DNA of 33,914 nt from Dehalococcoidia bacterium (GCA_003142375.1 PLME01000012.1:38340-72253); one strand, 5' to 3'. Counted from the first letter of the stretch, positions 7,797 through 16,778 are shown. The notes: generated from the letters alone by a model not told the origin. Numbers and translations: made by a program.

Positions 7797-7886
7797 GCTG
7801 GGACATATGTTAGCAGGCTGTCCGCACCGCACTTTTGGCCTTTCAATTCACGATCGTCATCAGTTGCCGGCTAATACGATATGAAT

Positions 7887-7915
7887 TTGTGTAACGAGGT
7901 TTTCTACTGTATAGT
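7887..7915 (+). promoter_or_regulatory. Possible promoter of the zinc-ribbon gene
   Basis: TTGTGT (7887-7892), 17-bp spacer, TATAGT (7910-7915). It is about 125 bp before ATG 8041, implying a leader of about 115 nt. The -35 is weak. Confidence 0.4.
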
Positions 7916-8040
7916 TAAGAAGGTGGTTAAGTTTCGGTTATTGCTAACTGGATTACATTAACGCATTACCCCGCCTTAATTTATTCATGTTTCAGATGAC
8001 CCCGACTCAAGCCATTAGTAAATAATTTGGAGGTCATCAC

Positions 8041-8346
8041 ATGGGTTTCACCGACAAAAATCTTACCTGCGCCGACTGCAGCAAAGAGTTCACGTTCACC
8101 GAGAACGATCAGGAGTTTTATGCGTCCAAAGGTTATACCAATGAGCCTAAGCGCTGTCCTGATTGCAGGCAGGCGAGGAAATCATCCCGCGGCGGCGGCA
8201 GCAGTGGCCGTCAGGGCTATGTGCGGCAGATGTATTCCACAGTATGCGCTCAGTGCGGCAAACAAGCCGAGATACCTTTCGAACCTCGAGCTGACAGGCC
8301 GGTCTATTGTAGCGATTGCTACAGTGCGATAAAACCGAAGATATAA
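8041..8346 (+). CDS. CxxC zinc-ribbon protein
   Basis: 101 residues. Its N-terminal half matches the 'probable zinc-ribbon domain' (zf-trcl type): CADCSKEF near residue 10, the conserved FYASKGYTNEP, then CPDCRQAR. A Gly/Ser/Arg-rich linker (about 50-60) leads to a second ribbon, CAQCGKQAEIPFEP and YCSDCY, like the CxxC-20-CxxC proteins common in Chloroflexota, Firmicutes and Archaea. A nucleic-acid-binding role is plausible but unproven. GGAGGT at 8029-8034 lies 6 bases before the ATG. It is on the same strand as, and 77 bp before, the sigma factor gene. Confidence 0.85.
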   Translation: MGFTDKNLTCADCSKEFTFTENDQEFYASKGYTNEPKRCPDCRQARKSSRGGGSSGRQGYVRQMYSTVCAQCGKQAEIPFEPRADRPVYCSDCYSAIKPKI

Positions 8347-8423
8347 AAAATCTTCTTCAACGACACAAGCAGGTTGTAGCCTGGAAATAACAAAATTTAT
8401 CGGGTGTTAGCGAGATATTCATA

Positions 8424-9953
8424 TTGACAATTAGCAAAGAGATCGGTCTTAAGAGCCCTTTCATTTCGACGCCGGGCCAGCAGTCATCAACAGGCCTTGA
8501 TGTTGTACTGGATGTTTTCGACGAAAAGGAAGTAGATGAGTTCGCCCGCACGTCTTCCATCTGGGAAGACCTGGTGTCGATTGAGAATGGGTTAGAGGAC
8601 CCGACGGCTTTACGGCCTGACATTAAACAGATTCTGCCGTCTGTCATAGCGGCTGAGGTAGCCGAATATTATGATGACCCGATACACTTGTATCTGCGTG
8701 AGATCGGAAAAGTGGCGCTTCTTAATGCCAAGGAAGAGCGCTCGCTGGCAGGCAAGGTTGAGGACGGCCGTTACCTGGAAAGACTGGAAAAGTTCTATAA
8801 TGCCAATCCGGAACAGTATGACCGGGAGATCAGCGTAATCCTGGCCAGCCTGCGCAAGCTGGTTTCCGCCTACCCGATAGTTCTGGCTTTATACAAAAAT
8901 CTGGGAATGAAGCCTGGAAGTAATTTCAAGCAAACGCTTCTCAAGCCGGAATTGAGGACTGCCATCGACGGCGTAGTAGAGATATCCTTTGTTGAGGCAA
9001 TATGTGCAACCTGCGGAAAGACTTTCATGGAAGTCTGGCATGATATTGCCGATATATCCATATACAGCCGGCTGCTGCCACTGAAAATATATGACATTAT
9101 CGGGAGCCGTACGTCATGGGCGCAAGTGGAGCAACTCCTCCAGGATCCGGTGAATGAAAAGTTGCTGGCGCAGTTGCAGTTGCTTAAAGACCAATTCATA
9201 CAATTTTCCAACAGTGTAAAACGGGATGCGGATAAATCGTCCAGGCACCTTATCGAGGCCAATTTGAGGCTGGTGGTCAGTATTGCCAAGAAATACAGCC
9301 AGCAACATATGCCGATCCTCGATCTAATACAGGAAGGGAACATAGGACTGGTGCGGGCTGTCGATAAATTTGAATACAGGCGCGGTTTTAAATTCAGCAC
9401 TTATGCTACCTGGTGGATACGGCAGGCCGTTACAAGGGCGCTTGCCGATCAATCACGCACTATCAGGATTCCCGTCCACATGGTGGAAAATATCAACAGG
9501 TTGTTGAGGACCCGCAGGCAGTTAAGCCAAGAGGGTGGCGGTGAGCCTAATATAGATGAGATTGCCCTGGCCATGGAACTTTCCGTGGAAAAGGTAACGG
9601 AAATCCTGAAATTGACCAGGACCCCCTTATCATTGGAGACGCCTGTCGGAGAGGAAGAAGACAGCCATCTGGGGGACTTTATAGAGGACAAGACAGGCAT
9701 GGCTCCCAGCGAGGTGGCAACCATTGGGCTGCTACGCACCCAGATAAATGAATTGCTGGGTGAATTGACCGACAGGGAAAGAAGGGTAATATTATTGCGC
9801 TTTGGCCTGGAAGACGACCGGGCGAGGACGCTGGAGGAAGTGGGCCAGGAATTCAACGTGACAAGGGAACGTATCCGCCAGATCGAAGCCAAAGCCCTGC
9901 GTAAATTGCGTCATCCCAGCCGCAGCCGTAAGCTCAAAGACTATCTTGATTAA
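8424..9953 (+). CDS. rpoD: Primary RNA polymerase sigma factor, RpoD/SigA type
   Basis: 509 residues; it directs RNA polymerase to housekeeping promoters of the TTGACA/TATAAT type seen throughout the window. Region 1.2 is [12 protein letters not shown] (84-95). A non-conserved insertion of about 150 residues (about 112-265) separates it from region 2, which contains [16 protein letters not shown] (276-291), [15 protein letters not shown] and the Trp-rich YATWWIRQA (327-335). Regions 3 and 4 follow, with the helix-turn-helix [20 protein letters not shown] at 468-487. The start is uncertain: TTG 8424 is the only reasonable in-frame start after the upstream stop, and its ribosome site is poor. 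A full acidic region 1.1 is lacking. Confidence 0.93.
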   Translation: MTISKEIGLKSPFISTPGQQSSTGLDVVLDVFDEKEVDEFARTSSIWEDLVSIENGLEDPTALRPDIKQILPSVIAAEVAEYYDDPIHLYLREIGKVALLNAKEERSLAGKVEDGRYLERLEKFYNANPEQYDREISVILASLRKLVSAYPIVLALYKNLGMKPGSNFKQTLLKPELRTAIDGVVEISFVEAICATCGKTFMEVWHDIADISIYSRLLPLKIYDIIGSRTSWAQVEQLLQDPVNEKLLAQLQLLKDQFIQFSNSVKRDADKSSRHLIEANLRLVVSIAKKYSQQHMPILDLIQEGNIGLVRAVDKFEYRRGFKFSTYATWWIRQAVTRALADQSRTIRIPVHMVENINRLLRTRRQLSQEGGGEPNIDEIALAMELSVEKVTEILKLTRTPLSLETPVGEEEDSHLGDFIEDKTGMAPSEVATIGLLRTQINELLGELTDRERRVILLRFGLEDDRARTLEEVGQEFNVTRERIRQIEAKALRKLRHPSRSRKLKDYLD

Positions 9954-10088
9954 ATAATCCGCGTGAATAAATAGCTAAATTCTTCACTGACCTTATTTAC
10001 AATTTCATCAGTCTGCTCAAGCATGATATTATTACGTGGAAATCCTGTTACCTATATCCAAAATAACGATCAAACTGGAAAAGATTAT

Positions 10089-11123
10089 ATGGAAATGGAA
10101 AAGCAGGCCAGGCAGCGCTATTCAAGGCAGGTGATGTTCCACGGCATCGGCGAAAAAGGCCAGGAAAAGTTGGAACGCAGCAGCATAGTGATAGTGGGGT
10201 GTGGGGCACTGGGCAGCAATGCGGCCAACCTGCTGGTAAGGGCGGGAGTGGGCAAAGTCAGGATTGTCGATAGGGACTTCGTAGAGTATCACAACCTGCA
10301 GCGGCAGGTGCTTTTCGACGAAAACGACGTTAAAGAACAACTGCCTAAAGCCATAGCCGCCAAACGGCGGCTGAATGCGATTAATTCCCTTATTGAAGTC
10401 GAAGCCATAGTGGCCGATATCAATGTGAGCAACATGGAAAGGTTTTGCTCAGGCGTGGATGTCATCCTGGACGGCCTGGACAATCTTGAAACCCGCTATC
10501 TGGTCAACGACGCTGCCCTTAAACTGGGGATTCCCTATGTCTACGGGGGAGCTATTTCATCATTCGGAATGACTATGACCATAATACCCGGCCGGACTCC
10601 CTGCTTCAGGTGCGTTTTCCCCGACATGCTTCCCGGTGGGGCCATGCCTACCTGCGAGACTGATGGCGTGCTGGGCACGGCGGCCGCAGCTATCAGCTCG
10701 TTTGAAGCTACGGAAGCCATTAAAATCATGGTCGGCAGCGACAAATTGAATAAGGACCTGATCAGCCTCGATATTTGGGATGGGTCTTTCCAGCGCCTGC
10801 CCATAACACGCAAGGAAGGCTGTCCGGCCTGCAACGGCAACTATGAATTCCTTAAGAATAAAAAGACACTACTAAAATCGTCGCTCTGCGGTCAGAGCCG
10901 TGCCGTACAAATAGTGGATACTGCCTCCGGGGAAATCGTGTTCAAGCAGCTTGCCGCCCGCCTGACGGATGTCCAAAACCTGACACACAATGAATACATG
11001 CTGAGTTTTGATGCCGATAATTGTCATATCACGGTATTTCAGGACGGGCGTGCGATTATCCGCAATACGCTGGATGAGAAACAGGCTGAAAAACTCTATT
11101 ACCGCTATGTTCGAGGGCATTAA
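10089..11123 (+). CDS. ThiF/MoeB/HesA-family E1-like adenylyltransferase
   Basis: About 344 residues. This family adenylates the C-terminal Gly-Gly of a ubiquitin-like sulfur carrier (ThiS or MoaD) in thiamine, molybdopterin or related pathways. Visible parts: RYSRQ near residue 10, nucleotide loop GCGALGS (38-44), RDFVEYHNLQRQ (62-73), DGLDNLETRYLVND (128-141), and a zinc site of two CxxC pairs (C172/C175 and C245/C248). C189 in PTCETDGVLG is in the position of the E1 cysteine. A C-terminal domain (about 262-344) resembles the small domain of clostridial and Chloroflexi MoeB-like proteins. I chose ATG 10089 because the family begins there (RYSRQ about 11 residues in) and purines precede it; an ATG at 10023 has no ribosome site. 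Which carrier it serves is not clear. Confidence 0.87.
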   Translation: MEMEKQARQRYSRQVMFHGIGEKGQEKLERSSIVIVGCGALGSNAANLLVRAGVGKVRIVDRDFVEYHNLQRQVLFDENDVKEQLPKAIAAKRRLNAINSLIEVEAIVADINVSNMERFCSGVDVILDGLDNLETRYLVNDAALKLGIPYVYGGAISSFGMTMTIIPGRTPCFRCVFPDMLPGGAMPTCETDGVLGTAAAAISSFEATEAIKIMVGSDKLNKDLISLDIWDGSFQRLPITRKEGCPACNGNYEFLKNKKTLLKSSLCGQSRAVQIVDTASGEIVFKQLAARLTDVQNLTHNEYMLSFDADNCHITVFQDGRAIIRNTLDEKQAEKLYYRYVRGH

Positions 11124-11130
11124 CCTAAGT

Positions 11131-11159
11131 TTGTAGGCAAAATAGCCCTTTGCTATACT
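11131..11159 (+). promoter_or_regulatory. Extended -10 promoter of marC-like gene
   Basis: TTGTAG (11131-11136), 17-bp spacer, TATACT (11154-11159) preceded by TGC, an extended -10. The leader would be about 45 nt and includes AAGGAGAGG before the TTG start. Confidence 0.6.
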
Positions 11160-11210
11160 ACGTGCGATACAAACGCATTCATCCAAAATCGTTTAAGGAG
11201 AGGCACGGGT

Positions 11211-11813
11211 TTGTTTTTGAATCTTCTGCGTGATTTCGGACTGACCTTCGTCCCGCTGTTCGTGGCCATGGATTCCATCAGCGTTATCCCCATCCTGCTT
11301 ACGCTTACGCAGGAAATGACCGATAAACAACGGGGAGGAGTGATACGCAACGGGCTTATCACCGCCCTGGCCCTGGGGCTGGTGTTTATTGCCATAGGGA
11401 AAGGCATCTTCATCTTTATGGGGATAACTGTGAACGATTTCCTCATAGCGGGCGGGCTGATCCTCTTCCTGCTGGGCGCCAAGGAACTGGTGGTCGGCAA
11501 GATGTTCGAGGCGCAGGCCTCGATGGGAGATAACGTGGTCGGAGTCGTGCCCCTGGGTACGCCGCTGGTAGTCGGCCCGGCCGTGCTAACCACTCTGCTG
11601 ATACTCAACGACCAGTACAATATCTTAATCGTAACGTTCTCGTTCATCGTGAACCTGCTTATATCCTGGCTGTTCTTCGCCCAGGCCAACCGGTTGGTTA
11701 AAATACTGGGGCGAGGTGGGGTGCTGGCGGTATCCAAAATATTCGCGCTGCTATTAGCCGCTATCGCCATCAGCATGATCCACCGCGGCATCGCTAATTT
11801 CCCGGTGAAATAG
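11211..11813 (+). CDS. MarC-family integral membrane protein
   Basis: 200 residues with about six membrane segments. It matches MarC/UPF0056: MDSISVIPILLTLT near the start, AGGLILFLLGAKELV in the middle, and the conserved VVPLGTPLVVGPAVLTTLLIL around residues 105-125. The family's transport role is not established, and the old link to multiple antibiotic resistance has not been upheld. The TTG start is supported by AAGGAGAGG at 11195-11203. The rubrerythrin gene follows after 30 bases and may be co-transcribed. Confidence 0.9.
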   Translation: MFLNLLRDFGLTFVPLFVAMDSISVIPILLTLTQEMTDKQRGGVIRNGLITALALGLVFIAIGKGIFIFMGITVNDFLIAGGLILFLLGAKELVVGKMFEAQASMGDNVVGVVPLGTPLVVGPAVLTTLLILNDQYNILIVTFSFIVNLLISWLFFAQANRLVKILGRGGVLAVSKIFALLLAAIAISMIHRGIANFPVK

Positions 11814-11843
11814 CAGCTATTATTGAGTTTCGGAGGTTAAATT

Positions 11844-12452
11844 ATGTGGCTGTGTACTAACTGCAGGCACCTTGAAATGGCCGAGGCGAAACCCGAGCAT
11901 TGCCCGGTATGCGGCGCCCCCGCCGATCAGATGGAACTTTACCAAAATACCAAGATAAAAGGCACTAAGACCCTAAAAAATTTGCAGGAGGGCTTTGCGG
12001 GCGAATCAAAGGCCAATGTAAGGGACCTGGCCTTCGCTTTAAAGGCCGACCAGGAGGGTTTACCTGCTATCGGTGGACTATTCAGGGCGGTAGCGCAATC
12101 CGAGGCCATACACGCCTCCCGCCACCTACAGCTGCTGGGAGTCATAGCGGACACGCAGGAGAACCTGCAGGCCGCATTTGAACGTGAAAACTATGCCAAA
12201 GATGCCTATCCGGACTTTATCAAGGATGCCAATGAAGAGGGAAACGCGGCTGTAGCCAAGGTGTTCGAGTTTCACCGAGACGTGGAGCGAGGGCATGCCA
12301 AGCTGTATGAAAAGGCGCTGGACCGCATCATGGACCCGCAAGGCGTGGAGTATTACGTCTGCAACGTCTGTGGCTATGTGGCAGTTGGTTCTGCGCCTGA
12401 CGAATGCCCCATCTGCGGCGCCAAGAAAGAAGCGTTCAAACTGGTGGTCTGA
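11844..12452 (+). CDS. Rubrerythrin with rubredoxin-like domains at both ends
   Basis: 202 residues; a cytosolic non-haem iron peroxidase that removes hydrogen peroxide in anaerobes. The N-terminus has a short rubredoxin-like Cys4 site (C4, C7, C20, C23). The central ferritin-like four-helix part holds diiron-ligand candidates E54 (AGESKAN), E87 and H90 (SEAIHASRH), the EEG at 131-133, and E148 and H151 (DVERGHAKLY). A second Cys4 rubredoxin-like domain is at the C-terminus (C173, C176, C188, C191). Classical rubrerythrin has only the C-terminal one, so this is a two-ended variant. CGGAGG upstream of ATG 11844 supports the start. Confidence 0.92.
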   Translation: MWLCTNCRHLEMAEAKPEHCPVCGAPADQMELYQNTKIKGTKTLKNLQEGFAGESKANVRDLAFALKADQEGLPAIGGLFRAVAQSEAIHASRHLQLLGVIADTQENLQAAFERENYAKDAYPDFIKDANEEGNAAVAKVFEFHRDVERGHAKLYEKALDRIMDPQGVEYYVCNVCGYVAVGSAPDECPICGAKKEAFKLVV

Positions 12453-12479
12453 TTGCGCACGCTATACTAGCGGCGCAAT
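12452..12479. terminator. Long hairpin between convergent rubrerythrin and nadE
   Basis: ATTGCGC (12452-12458) pairs with GCGCAAT (12473-12479); inside it CGCTA (12460-12464) pairs with TAGCG (12468-12472) around a TAC loop, with one bulged A. It lies exactly between the two convergent gene ends and covers the nadE stop. There is no clear T-run on either side, so termination by it is likely but unproven. Confidence 0.45.
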
Positions 12480-14452
12480 TTGGAATACATATTTTCCAGG
12501 TCTTCCAGCCACAGGGCAGGCTCGGCATCGGAAGGCATCCTCCAGTCGCCCCTGGGCGACAGGCTGACCGAACCCACCTTCGGCCCCTCGGGCAGGCATG
12601 TCCGCTTGAACTGGTTGGAGAAGAACCTCTTGATGAAATTCATCAGCCAGCGGTGGATATCTTCCAGCGTATAATGCCCCTCGAACAGTTTCTGCTTGCG
12701 GGCTTCATTGGCCAGGAAAAGTATCTTGCCTGGACGTGTGCCCAGCCTGACCAGCGGATAGAGGAAGAAATCGGCCAGTTCAACGGGGCCAATAACGTCT
12801 TCGCTCATCTGGCTGATCTTGCCTTTAACGGGCCTTTTTAGCTCCGGAGAGATGGGGGTATCCAGCACATCGTACAGCACCTTCTGGGCCGGCGTGCCCG
12901 ACAGCTCCTCGTCCGCCACCCAGCGTATCAGGTAGCGCACCAGCGTCTTGGGCACCGATACGTTTATATGGTAGTGCGACATGTGGTCGCCGGAGAAAGT
13001 GCTCCAGCCCAGCGCCACCTCGGTCAAATCGCCGGTGCCGAGCAAAATGCCGTGCAGCTCATTGGCCTTGTTGAAAAGGAACTCGGTGCGATAACGGGCC
13101 TGGTTATTTTCAAAAACGATGTCTTCGCTGCCGCTATGCTCAAGATCAGAAAGATGGGCTTTGCAGCTCGTTGAAATGTCAACGCGTTTGATGTTTACCC
13201 CAAGGGCCTTACACAGGCTGGTGGCATTATTGTGGGTGCGTTCGGTAGTGCCGAAGCCTGGCATAGTGAAGGCATAAATATTTTTCCGCGGCATTTGGAG
13301 GAAGTCTGCGGTCTTGGCAGCGGCCAGCAGCGCCAGGGTGGAATCGAGACCGCCCGATACGCCCAGTATGATACGGTCGATTTTGGCCCCGGTCAGCTTC
13401 TTGGCTAACGCAGCCACCTGCATGGAGAAGATATCGTGACATCTCTCGGCGCGCCTGGCCGGGTCTTTGGGAACGAAGGGCTGCGGATCGATATCCCTTA
13501 AAAGCCCGGTTGCCGCAGTATCGTCCACATATGTCTCGATAACGCGGAAGGGCTTTATATGTGCAGGAGATTGCCGGAAGCTGTTGAGTATGATACGGTC
13601 ATGCACCAGCCTGTCCAGGTCGATATCGGAGGTAATCAGAGATGGGTCAGGGAGAAGCCTCTGCGACTCTTTGAGTATATTGCCGTTCTCGGCTATCAGG
13701 CAGTGGCCGCCGAAGACCACGTCATTGGATGATTCGCCGGTGCCGGCCGATACGTAGCAGGAGGCGGCAATGCAGCGTCCCGACTCAGAGGAGACCATGG
13801 TGCGCCGCCAGTCCGCCTTGGCCAGTATTTCATTGCTGGCGGATATGTTGACCAGCACCGTGGCGCCGGCCAGGGCCTGATATTCATGCGGCGCCAGGGG
13901 AACCCACATGTCCTCGCATATCTCAACACCGATGATGGCCGAGGGTAGCCCGTGAAGAGTGAATAATATATTGGTGCCGAAGGGCACTGCCCTGCCGTCG
14001 ATATGCACGATATCCGAGAGAGCATCCTCAGAGGAAACGAACCACCTGTTCTCGTAATATTCTTTATAGGAGGGCAGGTAGGTCTTGGGGATTATGCCCA
14101 GTATCTGCCCGCCGCAGATCACGGCAGCGCAATTGAAGACCTTCTGGTCGATGCACATCGGCAGACCGATTATCAGCATCATGTTCGAACCGGCAGTGGA
14201 TTCGACCAGGGAGTTCAAGCCATCCGCAGCTTTTGCCAGTAGCGATTCCTGCTGAACCAGGTCGCCCAGCGTATAACCGGTTATACACATTTCAGGCAAC
14301 GACAGCACCTGTATGCCCGCCGCGCCGGCTTTTTCAACGATATCGATAATGGCCTTTACATTGAAGTCGACATCGGCTACCTTGAGCGCAGGCACAGCCG
14401 CGCCGATTCGCAGGAACCCCAGGTCTTTGCTTAGATTTACTGTTTGTACCAA
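12467..14452 (-). CDS. nadE: Glutamine-dependent NAD+ synthetase
   Basis: 661 residues. It converts deamido-NAD+ to NAD+ with ATP, using ammonia released from glutamine, in the cytosol. The N-terminal nitrilase/glutaminase domain shows the Glu-Lys-Cys triad: E54 in SLPEMCITGY, K123 in IPKTYLPSYKEYYE and C179 in GVEICEDMW. The C-terminal synthetase domain has the PP-loop SGGLDST (366-372), and further on GTGDLTEVALGWSTFSGDHM, a signature of the family. Length agrees with two-domain NadE. The start is TTG 14452, supported by AGGGGGA 6 bases upstream. The stop lies in the hairpin at 12452-12479. I see no partner gene in an operon. Confidence 0.95.
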   Translation of the reverse strand: MVQTVNLSKDLGFLRIGAAVPALKVADVDFNVKAIIDIVEKAGAAGIQVLSLPEMCITGYTLGDLVQQESLLAKAADGLNSLVESTAGSNMMLIIGLPMCIDQKVFNCAAVICGGQILGIIPKTYLPSYKEYYENRWFVSSEDALSDIVHIDGRAVPFGTNILFTLHGLPSAIIGVEICEDMWVPLAPHEYQALAGATVLVNISASNEILAKADWRRTMVSSESGRCIAASCYVSAGTGESSNDVVFGGHCLIAENGNILKESQRLLPDPSLITSDIDLDRLVHDRIILNSFRQSPAHIKPFRVIETYVDDTAATGLLRDIDPQPFVPKDPARRAERCHDIFSMQVAALAKKLTGAKIDRIILGVSGGLDSTLALLAAAKTADFLQMPRKNIYAFTMPGFGTTERTHNNATSLCKALGVNIKRVDISTSCKAHLSDLEHSGSEDIVFENNQARYRTEFLFNKANELHGILLGTGDLTEVALGWSTFSGDHMSHYHINVSVPKTLVRYLIRWVADEELSGTPAQKVLYDVLDTPISPELKRPVKGKISQMSEDVIGPVELADFFLYPLVRLGTRPGKILFLANEARKQKLFEGHYTLEDIHRWLMNFIKRFFSNQFKRTCLPEGPKVGSVSLSPRGDWRMPSDAEPALWLEDLENMYSKLRR

Positions 14453-14564
14453 TTCAAATCCCCCTATAAATCGGTTTCAACCCAGTTTTTCAGGTATAGC
14501 CCTGCTTATAAGCTGTGTTTGCTGAAGTCCCTTCGCAAACAATGCAGGCCGGGCTAGCTTTGGT

Positions 14565-14570
14565 TATAAT
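14565..14570 (+). promoter_or_regulatory. Possible -10 element for phosphoglycerate mutase
   Basis: A perfect TATAAT about 70 bp before ATG 14638 in the divergent nadE-gpmA gap. No convincing -35 is found 16-18 bp upstream. Confidence 0.35.
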
Positions 14571-14637
14571 AAAACGTCATCGAAATAAAATCAACGTATT
14601 ATATTTAATATTTTATAGGTTTTACGGAGAAATTCAT

Positions 14638-15384
14638 ATGATCAAGCTGGTTTTGCTGCGGCACGGTGAAAGCCTGTGGAACAGTGAGAACAGGTTTACC
14701 GGTTGGACCGACGTGGACCTTTCGGATAAGGGCATCAAGGAGGCCGCCGGGGCGGGGAAGGTATTACGGGAACAGGGATATGTGTTCGACCTGGCATTCA
14801 CATCCGTACTGAAGCGGGCCGTCAGGACGCTCTGGATCGCACTGGATGAGCTGGACCTGATGTGGATACCCGTAAAAAATTCGTGGCGACTTAATGAGAG
14901 GCATTACGGTGCGCTGCAGGGCTTAAATAAATCCGAGACGGCCGCCAAATACGGCGAGGGTCAGGTATTGATCTGGAGGCGGAGCTACGATATCCCACCG
15001 CCGGTCCTGGATAGAAAGGATGAGCGCTACCCCGGCCGCGAGCCTAAATATGCCGACTTGAAACCGGTTCAACTGCCGCTTTCGGAAAGCTTGAAGGATA
15101 CCTACAGGCGCTGCCTCCCCTACTGGCACACTTCAATTGCGCCGGCTATAAAATCTGGCAAACGGATTATAATCTCCGCTCACGGCAACAGCCTGCGGGC
15201 GCTGGTGAAATATCTTGATAATGTCTCCAATAAGGAAATAGTCAGCCTTAATATTCCCACCGGCATCCCGCTGGTCTATGAGCTGGACTCCAACCTGAAA
15301 AAGTTGAACAGCTATTACCTGGCCAGCGCCGAGGAACTGCAGAAGGCTACCAGCGCCGTGGCCAACCAGGGCAAGGCTAAATAG
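14638..15384 (+). CDS. gpmA: 2,3-bisphosphoglycerate-dependent phosphoglycerate mutase
   Basis: 248 residues, the typical length of the cofactor-dependent enzyme that interconverts 3- and 2-phosphoglycerate in glycolysis and gluconeogenesis. RHGES (R8, H9) holds the phosphohistidine; E87 in [15 protein letters not shown] and H182 in [11 protein letters not shown] complete the site, and the long insert with [10 protein letters not shown] is diagnostic of GpmA rather than shorter phosphatases. I chose ATG 14638 because the family starts [12 protein letters not shown] and ACGGAGA precedes it; a longer frame back to 14515 is not supported. Confidence 0.95.
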   Translation: MIKLVLLRHGESLWNSENRFTGWTDVDLSDKGIKEAAGAGKVLREQGYVFDLAFTSVLKRAVRTLWIALDELDLMWIPVKNSWRLNERHYGALQGLNKSETAAKYGEGQVLIWRRSYDIPPPVLDRKDERYPGREPKYADLKPVQLPLSESLKDTYRRCLPYWHTSIAPAIKSGKRIIISAHGNSLRALVKYLDNVSNKEIVSLNIPTGIPLVYELDSNLKKLNSYYLASAEELQKATSAVANQGKAK

Positions 15385-15418
15385 CCGTTTTTCAGTTTCT
15401 TCGCTTACGTAATTTTGT

Positions 15419-15448
15419 TTACTTTTTGCGCGATAAGTCTGGTATTAT
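15419..15448 (+). promoter_or_regulatory. Possible promoter of the first glycosyltransferase
   Basis: TATTAT (15443-15448) preceded by TGG (extended -10), with a weak TTACTT (15419-15424) 18 bp upstream. It is 35 bp before ATG 15484. Confidence 0.4.
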
Positions 15449-15483
15449 ATCTGGCGTCAAATAAGGCGTAACGGTCTATACAC

Positions 15484-16713
15484 ATGCGGATTTGCATTTT
15501 AAGCTATCGCAGCTACCCCTATTCAGGCGGCCAGGGCATTTACATGCGCTATCTGAGCAATGCCCTGCGTGACCTGGGGCACGAGGTAGACCTCATGTCG
15601 GGGCCTCCCTATCCTATTGTGGACGAGGGCGTGGGGTTGATAAAGCTGCCCAGCCTTGACCTTTATGCCATGACATCCTTTCAACGGCTGTTCATCGACC
15701 CGCGCAAGCTGAATACCTTTGCAAACTTCGTGGAGTGGGGTGGCACGGTGACCGGTTATTTCTCCGAGCCCCTGACCTTCGGCATGAGGGCCTACCAGTA
15801 TCTCTGCCGTGATGGTAAAAAGCTGTATGACGTGATACACGATAACCAGACGTTATCATATGGAATAGTCGACATTCAAAAAGCAGGATATCCGGTGGTG
15901 GAGACCATTCATCACCCGGTCACCAAAGACCGTGACCTGGCTATCAGCTCGGCCAAATCCCTCAAAGACAAGCTTGGCTATCGACGCTGGTTTTCTTTCA
16001 CCGGCATGCAGATAAAAGTGGCACAACAACTGCCCTATATTATCACCGTCTCGGAGATGGCCAAGCAGCATATTCACGAAGTATTTAAGGTGCCTGAGAA
16101 CAATCTCAGAGTAATCTATAACGGAATCGATACCGAACTCTTTAGTCCATCGGACAGCGTGCGAAGGCTGGATAACATGATACTGATGGTGATGAGCCGT
16201 GATACCGCAGTCAAAGGCTTACGCTTCCTGCTCGAAGCCCTGGCCGAATTGAGGAAAAAATACGATTTAAACCTTGTGGTGGTGGGCAGGACCATGGGAG
16301 ACGGCCTGACGGAGAAGCTCATGGAGCGGCTGGGCGTCACGGCCAGTGTCACCTTCCGAGACCGTATAGATACTGATGAGCTGGTAAACCTCTACAGGTC
16401 GGCAACGCTGGTGGCCGTGCCCTCCACTTATGAAGGATTCGGGCTGCCGGCAGCCGAGGCCATGTCCTGCGGCGCACCGGTGGTATCCACCACAGCCGGG
16501 GCATTGCCGGAAGTGGTGGGTGGTGCAGGGATACTGGTGCCTCCCGCTGATTCTGCGGCGCTGGCTGTCGCCATAGGCAGCCTCGTTGCAGACCCTGTTA
16601 AAAGACTGGAATACAGCTCGCTGGGCCGCCAGCGCATCCTGGATAACTTCAACTGGAAGAATGCCGCCCAACGCACGGCCAGCATATATCTCGAAGCTAT
16701 TAAAGGCAGGTAA
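15484..16713 (+). CDS. Family-4-type glycosyltransferase (first of a tandem pair)
   Basis: 409 residues with the GT-B fold. The N-terminal half has SYRSYPYSGGQGIYMRYLS (residues 7-25), where the Gly-rich loop binds the acceptor side. The C-terminal half has VIYNGIDTELF, then the nucleotide-sugar signature YEGFGLPAAEAMSCG with the EX7E glutamates, and TTAGALPEVVGGAGILVPP. No membrane segment is seen, so it likely works on the cytoplasmic face of the membrane on a lipid-linked or nucleotide-linked acceptor. The start ATG lacks a clear ribosome site. It is about half identical by eye to the next gene, a clear tandem duplication. Sugar and acceptor cannot be told from sequence. Confidence 0.92.
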   Translation: MRICILSYRSYPYSGGQGIYMRYLSNALRDLGHEVDLMSGPPYPIVDEGVGLIKLPSLDLYAMTSFQRLFIDPRKLNTFANFVEWGGTVTGYFSEPLTFGMRAYQYLCRDGKKLYDVIHDNQTLSYGIVDIQKAGYPVVETIHHPVTKDRDLAISSAKSLKDKLGYRRWFSFTGMQIKVAQQLPYIITVSEMAKQHIHEVFKVPENNLRVIYNGIDTELFSPSDSVRRLDNMILMVMSRDTAVKGLRFLLEALAELRKKYDLNLVVVGRTMGDGLTEKLMERLGVTASVTFRDRIDTDELVNLYRSATLVAVPSTYEGFGLPAAEAMSCGAPVVSTTAGALPEVVGGAGILVPPADSAALAVAIGSLVADPVKRLEYSSLGRQRILDNFNWKNAAQRTASIYLEAIKGR

Positions 16714-16749
16714 TAAGGGCCGTAAGATGCCCTCCAATTTGCCCCAGCA

Positions 16750-16778
16750 TTGATTAACCGGTTAATTACATGTAAAAT
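16750..16778 (+). promoter_or_regulatory. Promoter of the second glycosyltransferase
   Basis: TTGATT (16750-16755), 17-bp spacer, TAAAAT (16773-16778), giving a leader of about 45 nt to ATG 16831. A perfect 14-bp palindrome overlaps the -35 and spacer, so the two tandem paralogues may be regulated separately. Confidence 0.6.
16753..16766. promoter_or_regulatory. Perfect palindrome, candidate operator
   Basis: ATTAACCGGTTAAT is its own reverse complement over 14 bp. It covers the last 3 bases of the -35 and the first 11 bases of the spacer of the promoter above, the typical place of a repressor site. No other intergenic copy was noticed. Confidence 0.5.

Noticed and set aside
8027-8332. Second open frame over the zinc-ribbon gene
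   Set aside because: It is an out-of-frame shadow; the zinc-ribbon frame has the ribosome site, all CxxC motifs and family similarity.
14271-14286. Perfect 16-bp palindrome GTATAACCGGTTATAC, similar to the candidate operator at 16753
   Set aside because: It lies inside nadE and is produced by the conserved codons for Ile-Thr-Gly-Tyr; the similar 12-bp palindrome at 28715-28726 also codes ITGY at the end of a prepilin gene. Both are explained by coding.
14515-14637. N-terminal extension of phosphoglycerate mutase
   Set aside because: The enzyme family begins at the [12 protein letters not shown] position, a ribosome site precedes ATG 14638, and the extension includes the probable -10 element.
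16714-16740. GGGC/GCCC hairpin after the first glycosyltransferase as a terminator
   Set aside because: The stem is only 4 bp and has no T-run.
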